From assembly GCA_030765045.1 (NCBI GenBank), contig CM060963.1, positions 100,926,354 through 100,990,353 of the forward strand: a DNA stretch of 64,000 nt. The letters are read 5' to 3'. Numbering within the stretch: position 1 is the stretch's first letter; every line of letters starts with the position of its first letter. Below, one piece after another: positions 57,660 to 64,000 of the stretch. The notes below the pieces were generated by a model. It saw nothing but the letters and a program-made list of their open reading frames with translations. It was not told where the DNA came from and ran no database searches. This stretch comes from Tenodera sinensis (Eukaryota; Arthropoda; Insecta; Mantodea; Mantidae). The position numbers and the translations under genes are program-made.

Positions 57660-58525
57660 TTTTATTGCAGTGAAATAGAAGAAATTGCATATTTATATGA
57701 CGACATGGTAAAGTTTTACGGGGTTCTTCAACAGCAGGAGCCAGAGTGTGACTGATGATACAACTTATTTATTCAAGAAAATGTAAATCCCCTCAACACC
57801 AGTCAGCATGAAAATTCTGTTGAGAGTTCAATCTAAGTCTCCTAAATAAAGATTTACTTTTATGCATTTTCAATAAACATTAATAAAGCACAGGACCAGA
57901 TTTTCGGTAAATTAGGAGTTATTTGCATGGGTTAGTGTTCATGTGTTAAAATAACTGAGGATTTCCTGACGAATATTCATCTCGAATTACTCTAAGACTT
58001 GCCAGATCAGCAAGTGTTGTAACTCCGTTCTAAGAGCTACGAGTTACTAATCCTAATTTTGGACTATTGTCTGCAATATTTTATCTACATTAAGAGTATT
58101 TTACTGTATGCTGTATGTTTAGTATATTTAATGCAATTTACTTATAGAAGAAACGATATGTTTAGAGAAAGAGTAATTGGGCTTTGGAAAAAAAGGATAA
58201 CTATATTAACAAACATTGTTGTTATACTCTGCAATTTTGGATGCTAGTTTCATATGTGAATTAAGTTAAAACTGAGTGATGGAAGAAATTTTCACGGTTC
58301 ATAAGGAAAAATTTTAAAAGTAATCCAAGATGCAACTATTAATTTATATTTCCAGGAAAGTGAAGGTACGTCTACTTATGTAGTTGTACCAAATTGTTGT
58401 GAAACACAATACTTCTGGTAATAGAGAAGGTGCATTACAAGTACTATACATTGCAATGGTTGTAATATTAGAATAACTGTCAATTAGGAGAGAACATTTT
58501 TGCTTTAGTGCATATTATTATCAAG
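57660..58525. other. No gene seen
   Basis: AT-rich sequence. Confidence 0.42.
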
Positions 58526-58529
58526 AATC

Positions 58530-59277
58530 ATCTCATGTGTTGCACTCACATGACTTTCTCTACTCTTTTACTAACCATTTTTACAAACTTATTCTTTTTC
58601 GTGTTAGTTGAGATAAACATTTGTAGAAATTGTCTTATTGCTTATTTCTTGTAGGTGCAACGCGAATATGGGAATACAGTAGGCTTCGAAAAGCTTTCAA
58701 ATTCCGTTCTCTTTGCACGGTTATGACTTGCGATGTTCCATTTGACAGAAGTATTAGTTCTCCAAAATTTATACAAATAACGAGGAGCATCTCCAAATGG
58801 TTCACTCTACAAAAATTTTATTTAGACATAAACTGTGTTTTGACAAGACCTAGATTTTTTGTATAGTAAGATTTGGTATGTCTCTTACGGTTTACCAGTT
58901 ATGCAGAAGTCATCCAGAGTAAATAGGACTTCATGGGCTATAGCCAGAAAATTTAAGATATACATTTCACGTGTCATAAAAATATCTCAAGCATATTGCA
59001 TTTTAGTCGAAATCGTTAGAGCTATTTTCAAGGAAATCAAAATTTTTGAAAAATTTCCCATGTTTAGGGTGAACGAATATTCTTCAAGATCTTCGTGTCG
59101 CATCCTTGAAAGACATTAAGCTTAACTACTAACTTTGGATACACAGATGGACCTTTTTCTAACAATGTTCTTTTTTTTAATTCAGGGGGCCTCAAAACAT
59201 GTTTCCGGTGAAATCTCAAAATCGAATTTTTGGGTGGAATACAATACTTCCTGCACTTACTAGCAGAGAAAGTAAAA
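58530..59277 (+). mobile_element. X element copy with both ends
   Basis: It starts CATGTGTTGCACTCACATGA and CTTTCTCTACTC, and ends CTAGCAGAGAAAGTAAAAA. All central blocks are present: TTATGCAGAAGTCATCCAGA, GGGCTATAGCCAG and the GCATTTTAGTCGAAATCG block. There is no CA array and only a short T run. At 748 bp it is compact. The frame at 58859-59119 is not conserved between copies. Confidence 0.9.
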
Positions 59278-59279
59278 AT

Positions 59280-59521
59280 AGAGCATAGATGACCATTAAA
59301 CTATATTGTTTTGTTTTGCTAGAATATGAAGTATACTTTTGTTGCCTAGTAAATACGAACTTTTATAATAATCAGTGATACTTTAGTTCGTCGTAGATTA
59401 AATCATATAATCGATTCCAGGACATTGCAATGCTACAAGTCTAAATAATTATAGTCGCCGAAGTTAACAGAAGTAGGTGACGTGAACTATGGATAAATTT
59501 TAATAAACAGAGTAATTAAAG
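59280..59521. other. No gene seen
   Basis: AT-rich spacer that ends in a possible splice acceptor (AATTAAAG, poor pyrimidine tract). Confidence 0.35.
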
Positions 59522-59707
59522 GTCAGCTACGTGAATGCCAAGCTGAAGTGCTGTGCAACCGAAGTGTTTTATCTCGTTGTGCCAGACTCTCAGACCAAGA
59601 CTGTGTGTCTGTCCCATGTCCACCTGATACATCGGCTCCCCTTCCAGATCGATGCCACCAGCAAAACAACAAGGATTATAACTCAGCGGGGTTGCTGGGA
59701 GAACTTC
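59522..59707 (+). CDS. Candidate coding exon, unrecognised product
   Basis: In the frame beginning GTC at 59522 the sequence is open and reads VSYVNAKLKCCATEVFYLVV, then PDSQTKTVCLSHVHLIHRLP, then FQIDATSKTTRIITQRGCWE. By hand count about 40 of 62 codons end in G or C, in a region that is otherwise clearly AT-rich, which is typical of a real exon. A stop (TAA) lies just upstream and AAAG precedes it as a poor acceptor. No convincing donor follows; the frame stays open to 59911 but the bias stops near 59707. A second frame over the same bases ends in a natural-looking stretch (GELLKSMRYTLLHVEADTSL), so a frameshifted pseudogene is also possible. I do not recognise the protein. Confidence 0.32.
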
Positions 59708-59914
59708 TTAAGTCTATGCGCTACACTTTATTACACGTTGAGGCAGACACGTCACTCAGGGAAGCGATTAAATACGCTGTTGTACCAGATGATATTTAGT
59801 ATTTCTGTAAATCATAAGCATTATCGAGTACATTTTATTACAATAGTAATACCTCCCCTGCATATTCTGATATGCAATCTAGTTTTTTTATTATCGGATT
59901 TTTGGTTTTAATTA

Positions 59915-59980
59915 TGATTGTAAATTAACATAAATTAACTTCACTTTAACCGAAAAATTAATTTGAGTTCTATATTTACA
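59915..59980. other. No gene seen
   Basis: AT-rich spacer. Confidence 0.35.
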
Positions 59981-59981
59981 C

Positions 59982-60050
59982 CCAGCGGATGGCTCAGGCG
60001 GCAACGTCTGCCCGCATGTGGGAGGTCACGAGTTCAATCCCTTTATAAAG
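59982..60050 (+). repeat. tRNA-like SINE head (group K/L)
   Basis: CAGCGGATGGCTCAGGCGG is the A-box region and CACGAGTTCAATCCC is the B box. The body is not recognised; a similar head is found in reverse at 61960-62153. Confidence 0.55.
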
Positions 60051-60429
60051 AAAAAACTAAGTGAAAGAAAGTTAATAAAACATAATGACAAATATACCTT
60101 AGCCTATTTTAATTTAATTAGGTACTATGGCATTATTATTTTTTCAGGATCTAGCTATATTATTTATATCTTTAATTTATGGGACTTTTCAGAGGTTTCC
60201 CAGGATCGGCAGGCGAATACGGGGAAGGACTTCCATATCCTCCAAGTTTCATGTCTTTCCATTTCGTTACGTTAATCATTTCATTTCACCCTTTTATGTT
60301 GCTTAGGGTTGGAAGCGTGGGCGAGCGTCACGTCAGCAGCACTCCGGATTGGAAGGGGCGCCACTGGTTTCCGGGCCACCGTGAGATGCTGTAAGCCCAA
60401 GGGGGGGGGGGGGATGAGCCGGTTTCCTA

Positions 60430-60600
60430 TTCCCGCGCCCTCTGAGTGTACGAACCCGAAGGGGTGAGAGAGGAATCAGACTGAGTCAGCCTCCGCCAGG
60501 GTACTTCTAACTGGGAAAATGTAGGAGCCCTGCCCTCTGCTCTGTCGTGGAAACGTTTCGGCCACCCTTGGGATCCATTCGCCTCATCCATCTTCCCGGT
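60430..60600 (-). repeat. Dispersed GC-rich repeat M
   Basis: The reverse complement of GATCCATTCGCCTCATCCAT, GCCCTGCCCTCTGC and CCTCCGCCAGGGTACTTC matches 40915-41090. A minus-strand frame of 77 codons covers it and beyond. Adjacent GC-rich sequence to 60330, with a G run at 60401-60412, may belong to it. Confidence 0.55.
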
Positions 60601-60669
60601 TACCTTTTCGTCCAAAAGTGATGATACTGCTCGACTATTCACACACACAACTCCGACCATTCACTCACT

Positions 60670-60955
60670 AAAAACTATCCCAACACTTCAAGACTGACTA
60701 CCTTTTTATCCGTGCTCTCTCGCTTTCATAATTCACGCAAAACTCAATTCCATATACATTTTATAATAATTTATTTGTGTTTATTATTTGATTAATTTAA
60801 CTAATTTTATGTTACTATTTATGTTGTGTTGTACAGTTTGTACTTTAAAGCTTCCCAAAAACAAGCCGGCAGTCAAAAATATTCTCGAGCATCGGGAGAA
60901 AACAGTATTTGTCCTGGCCCGCTCCATTGTTAGCTATTTTACTCGCTGCACAGTT
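60670..60955. other. No gene seen
   Basis: AT-rich spacer. Confidence 0.35.
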
Positions 60956-60965
60956 GTGTGAGGTA

Positions 60966-61198
60966 TTGTTTGTAGTGTTTAACGCCCGCTTTTACTACTA
61001 CGGCACCGCAGGCGGTGACACTGATGATACATGGAATGAAGATGGAGCACCGGTGGAATGAGATGGCGGGGGAAACCGGAGTACCCGGAGAAAACCCGCC
61101 CTGACGCCGCTTCGTCCACCACGAATACCACATGCTGGTCCCTGGGACCGAACCCGGGCCGCCTAGGTGGTAGGCGAGCGCGCTAACCGCTCGGCCAC
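60966..61198 (-). repeat. SINE A with target-site duplication, 5' end shortened
   Basis: It is the same as 45941-46182 but lacks the last few bases of the head (GCGCCGCC). TGTGTGAGGTA flanks it exactly at 60955-60965 and 61199-61209. Confidence 0.93.
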
Positions 61199-61209
61199 TG
61201 TGTGAGGTA

Positions 61210-61955
61210 GCTTGACCTTGAGCGTCTTTTATGTGCGGCAGCTGTCACATTATTAATTTTCACGGCTATATAAACCTATTGCAAAAAATGAAGTTTCCAA
61301 GTAGAAAATGAGCACTTTTGGAATATAGATGAACTGCCTTTACCCGTGTGGCAGTCACACTGGTAAAGGAGGATAAAATATGCCGGACAGCACTGTCTCT
61401 TAGATCATCAGGTAAAAAGAGAAGCACTGAGGATGAAATATGACCAGCATGCTGACATTTCTACTGCTACTGTTAAAACACACTTTTCCACACCTAAAAT
61501 GGTTAATCCTCAATCGATTTGTCCATCAATAATTGATCCCAAGCATCTCATGAGGCTCAGTGCAAGCCATAACAAATCTCTCGAAACAAGAAACCTATGA
61601 TGAAGTCAGTCTAAGTGTCTGTCTGTTACGATGGAGGTTCTGGCACGTCAGCCGATGACTCATTGTGCGTCAGACCCCGGGAGGAAGGATGAGATGAAAG
61701 TACTCTACAGGCGGCCAGAATGCATCATAGGCGAAACTACAACTACGGCGCTTCCCTAACAGGTGCAGGCAAGTTTTTCAGCCCTATGGAGTTCCACGTC
61801 ACCACAGAGAGCCCGCCATCAGCCAGCCAGGTCTGGATGATCAATCAGCCCCATTGGAAGGACAGCCAATCGACCATAGCACCTCCCCTCACCCGAGCAC
61901 AGTATTTCCAGAGCCACAACGTAGCTCACCGGTGACCTGCTGATTCTTACAACCT
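61210..61955. other. No gene seen; GC-richer part at 61620-61930
   Basis: The GC-richer part is open on plus but shows no motif I recognise. It ends where a minus-strand SINE begins, so it may be an old repeat. Confidence 0.38.
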
Positions 61956-61959
61956 TCAA

Positions 61960-62153
61960 AGACCGAATAGAACGAATGAAAAGAAAGGAAGTGAAACGGG
62001 AGATGTAACGTAAAGATCCTTTCGAGCATTTGTCTTAGTGACCCCGAAAAACCCCGAAAGAAAACTAAATTCACAAAAATTGGTCCCAGGAATTGAACCC
62101 ATGATCTCCCGAATGCAGGCCACAGATGTTACCGATTGAGCCATCCCGCCAGG
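61960..62153 (-). repeat. tRNA-derived SINE (group K/L)
   Basis: The minus-strand head reads CTGGCGGGATGGCTCAATCG, with B box GGGTTCAATTCC, then GGGACCAATTTTTGTG and the body to about 61960. Confidence 0.68.
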
Positions 62154-62169
62154 TAAGCCAGTTATCGAA

Positions 62170-62620
62170 CTCCTGTTACGTTGTAACGCAGTCAGCAAAG
62201 TTACGGCAGCGCTAAGCAGACAGTTGTTGGAATGTTAGTGGTGTCCGAATAAAAATTCAGATTTGGCATATGTTTTATAGGTAACAAGTTCATCCGATAA
62301 TTTAAAAGTAGCTTGTAGAGTGACGAAAATCCCTGAGCGATAACTTTATGCGGTTATTGGAAGTCGGTAACCCCTTTTCCAAAGTGTGCCATCTGTTGAG
62401 AGTTGGAAGTGTCCATCAGCTGTCAGTTGCAACCTCCATCTGTGTTTGATAAAGCAGGTTACTTTCTCACCAATATCAACATCCAACTCGTCAAATGTAT
62501 TCCATTTTCAAATCGATATATCGCTCTTTTACTTTAACTCACAGTTCCTTCCGATGCTTGAAGGATATATTAGATGCGTTCGTAGTTTAACGTGCTTATT
62601 GCTTGCATTTTAAGAATTTG
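62170..62620. other. No gene seen
   Basis: Nothing recognised. Confidence 0.4.
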
Positions 62621-62626
62621 TTATTA

Positions 62627-62742
62627 CTTTCTCTACTACTTATAGTAAGTTGGGGCAGTATTCTATATGTCCGAAAATTTAGATGTCGAGATTTCACCAG
62701 AAATACACGTTTTGAGGCCCTTGAAAAAAAAAATGTTCAGAA

Positions 62743-62799
<57 letters not shown>

Positions 62800-63405
62800 T
62801 GCCTGTGAACAGTATTAACTCAAAAACGAAAAGTCAGATAAAAATCAAAGTTCGTATTTGAGTTTAATATCTTTCAAGGATGCGACACGAAGATTTTGAA
62901 TAAAATTCCTCCACACTAAACTACCATTTGCATGCAAAATTTTGATTTGCTTGAAAGTGGCTCTAACGATTTTGATTGAAATGCCGTATGCTTAAAATAT
63001 TTTTATGGCAAAGAAAATGTATATTTTTAGTTTTCTGGCTATAGTCCACGTAGTCCTGTTTACTCTTGATGACGTTTGCATAACTGGTAAACCATAAGAG
63101 ATAGACCAATTCTTACTGTACAGAAAATGTAGATCCCGTTAAAAGATACACTTTATGTCCAAATTAACTTTGTTATGGAGTGAAGCATTTCAGAGATATT
63201 CCTTGCTACTTTTGTAAGTTTAGAAATACTTATAATTTCCACAAGTGGAAGATAGTTACTCATTTGTTTGTATCTTAGCCGTGGAAAAAGAACGGAATTC
63301 CAAAACTTTAAAAGATTTGACTGTCGCTCAAAGCCTACTGTGTTCCCACATTCCCCTTGCACCTGCAAGAAAATGAGCAATAAGATAATTTGTACAAATG
63401 TAGAT
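62627..63405 (-). mobile_element. X element copy, far end missing
   Basis: It starts ATTACTTTCTCTACTACTTA and includes a 54-bp GT array and blocks in X order up to GCAAGAAAATGAGCAATAAG. It stops before the outer AGTAGAGAAAGTC end, shortly before a SINE head. Confidence 0.85.
62745..62798. repeat. (GT)n microsatellite inside X
   Basis: 27 GT units at the standard X site. Confidence 0.96.
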
Positions 63406-63427
63406 GCTTTATATTTTATGGACACTT

Positions 63428-63510
63428 GACCACCTCCGTAGCGCAGTGGTAACGCACCTGTCTCTGGTGTGGATGACTTTGGTTCGATCCCCGGTTCCGG
63501 CGTGGGGAGT
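63428..63510 (+). repeat. SINE C-type head
   Basis: CCTCCGTAGCGCAGTGGTAA is the A-box region and GGTTCGATCCCCGG is the B box, then GTTCCGGCGTGGGGAG. Only the head is recognisable. It lies between two X pieces. Confidence 0.68.
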
Positions 63511-63537
63511 TTTAAGAAATTTGTGTGATAAAATAAA

Positions 63538-63640
63538 ATGTAATATTGATTTTCTGGAATAGCCTGTGAAGTTCTTTTTATACACAATGAACTTTGTTTA
63601 ATCCGTAAAGCATAAGAGAGAGATAAAATGTGTTTTGAAA
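63538..63640 (-). mobile_element. X element internal fragment
   Basis: GATTTTCTGGAATAGCCTG, GAACTTTGTTTAATCCGTAA and AGCATAAGAGAGAGATA match the centre of X in reverse, so it is a second piece and not a continuation of the copy ending at 63405. Confidence 0.5.
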
Positions 63641-63649
63641 TGCGAAATC

Positions 63650-64000
63650 GGCTCCAAATTCGAAAATTGTACTAAAGTTCTATACAATTCCATGCTCTTT
63701 TGGATGACAATGAAAGACAAAAAAGGAGTAAGCTTTCCCATTAGAACAAAGTATAATTAGGTATTTCAGCACTTAAACGAATAGAATAGAATATTTCCGA
63801 AGTGGATAACTCCATAGAAATGTTACTTGAGGAGATAGTGCTTTAGCAAGATCATGTTTTGGCATCTAGAACTTTTTTTAATAAAATCATGTTTATTTGC
63901 TTGTTTGTTACTTTCTTTGTTTCTTTATTCCTTCTGGAAACGTCTACAAAGTTGTGAAACTTTGTAAGCGTAGGATGCACTTGACCACTGTCTCTGGAAG
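63650..64000. other. No gene seen
   Basis: AT-rich sequence to the end of the window. Confidence 0.4.

Noticed and set aside
58859..59119. 86-codon frame in X as a transposase piece
   Set aside because: Other X copies have stops and shifts in the corresponding frame, so it is not conserved.

Overview
The window is gene-poor, AT-rich animal nuclear DNA. It is very rich in microsatellites and crowded with tRNA-derived SINEs, decayed LINE ends and non-autonomous DNA transposons. Nothing looks prokaryotic: there are no operons, no ribosome-binding sites and no dense long reading frames. The mix of several tRNA-headed SINE families, LINE tails and CA, AAT and GAA microsatellites fits an arthropod best, perhaps an insect. 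That placement is inference, and no host gene was found that could anchor it.

The dominant feature is one repeat family, called X here, with about fifteen copies or fragments in both orientations: 5.3, 8.8, 11.5, 15.0, 16.2, 21.0, 23.9, 27.1, 35.3, 38.2, 40.2, 53.0, 55.7, 58.5, 62.6 and 63.5 kb. Well-preserved copies are about 0.5-0.9 kb once insertions are removed. They carry the motif ACTTTCTCTACT near both ends in inverted orientation and have no coding capacity, so they look like a MITE-type element. Many of the CA/GT microsatellites and long T or A runs in the window sit at fixed internal positions of X.

The SINEs fall into about ten groups, named A to L here. SINE A (7.5, 42.4, 46.0, 61.1 kb) has three copies with clean target-site duplications of 11-12 bp. 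SINE B (9.0, 10.8, 18.6, 55.6 kb) interrupts an X copy, a LINE remnant and the edge of another X copy. SINE C (2.9, 41.4, 56.4, 56.7 kb and heads at 31.1 and 63.4 kb) has an ATT tail that appears to have grown into a 345-bp array at 55.9 kb. SINE D (38.5, 40.0, 51.7 kb) has a head that still pairs as an acceptor stem. Four LINE ORF2 carboxy-terminal remnants lie at 10.4-11.3, 17.4-17.6, 34.3-34.5 and 44.6-44.8 kb, all with stops or shifts.

Tandem arrays include a 1.5-kb CAC-rich minisatellite (49.69-51.2 kb), a 125-bp array next to a CCCGGCGTTGCCCG motif (13.7-14.35 kb), a degenerate array of about 100 bp units (19.7-20.4 kb) and two complementary AAT/ATT arrays at 56-57.4 kb.

No complete protein-coding gene can be supported. 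The best candidate for host coding sequence is a short segment at 59.52-59.71 kb whose third codon positions are GC-rich. A second unrecognised reading frame lies at 49.40-49.64 kb on the minus strand. A few CpG-richer islands (22.3-23.4, 29.0-29.4, 45.1-45.6 kb) carry promoter-like motifs and are offered only as weak candidates. I did not find a convincing new gene system; the most noteworthy material is the X family and its links to microsatellites and nested SINEs.
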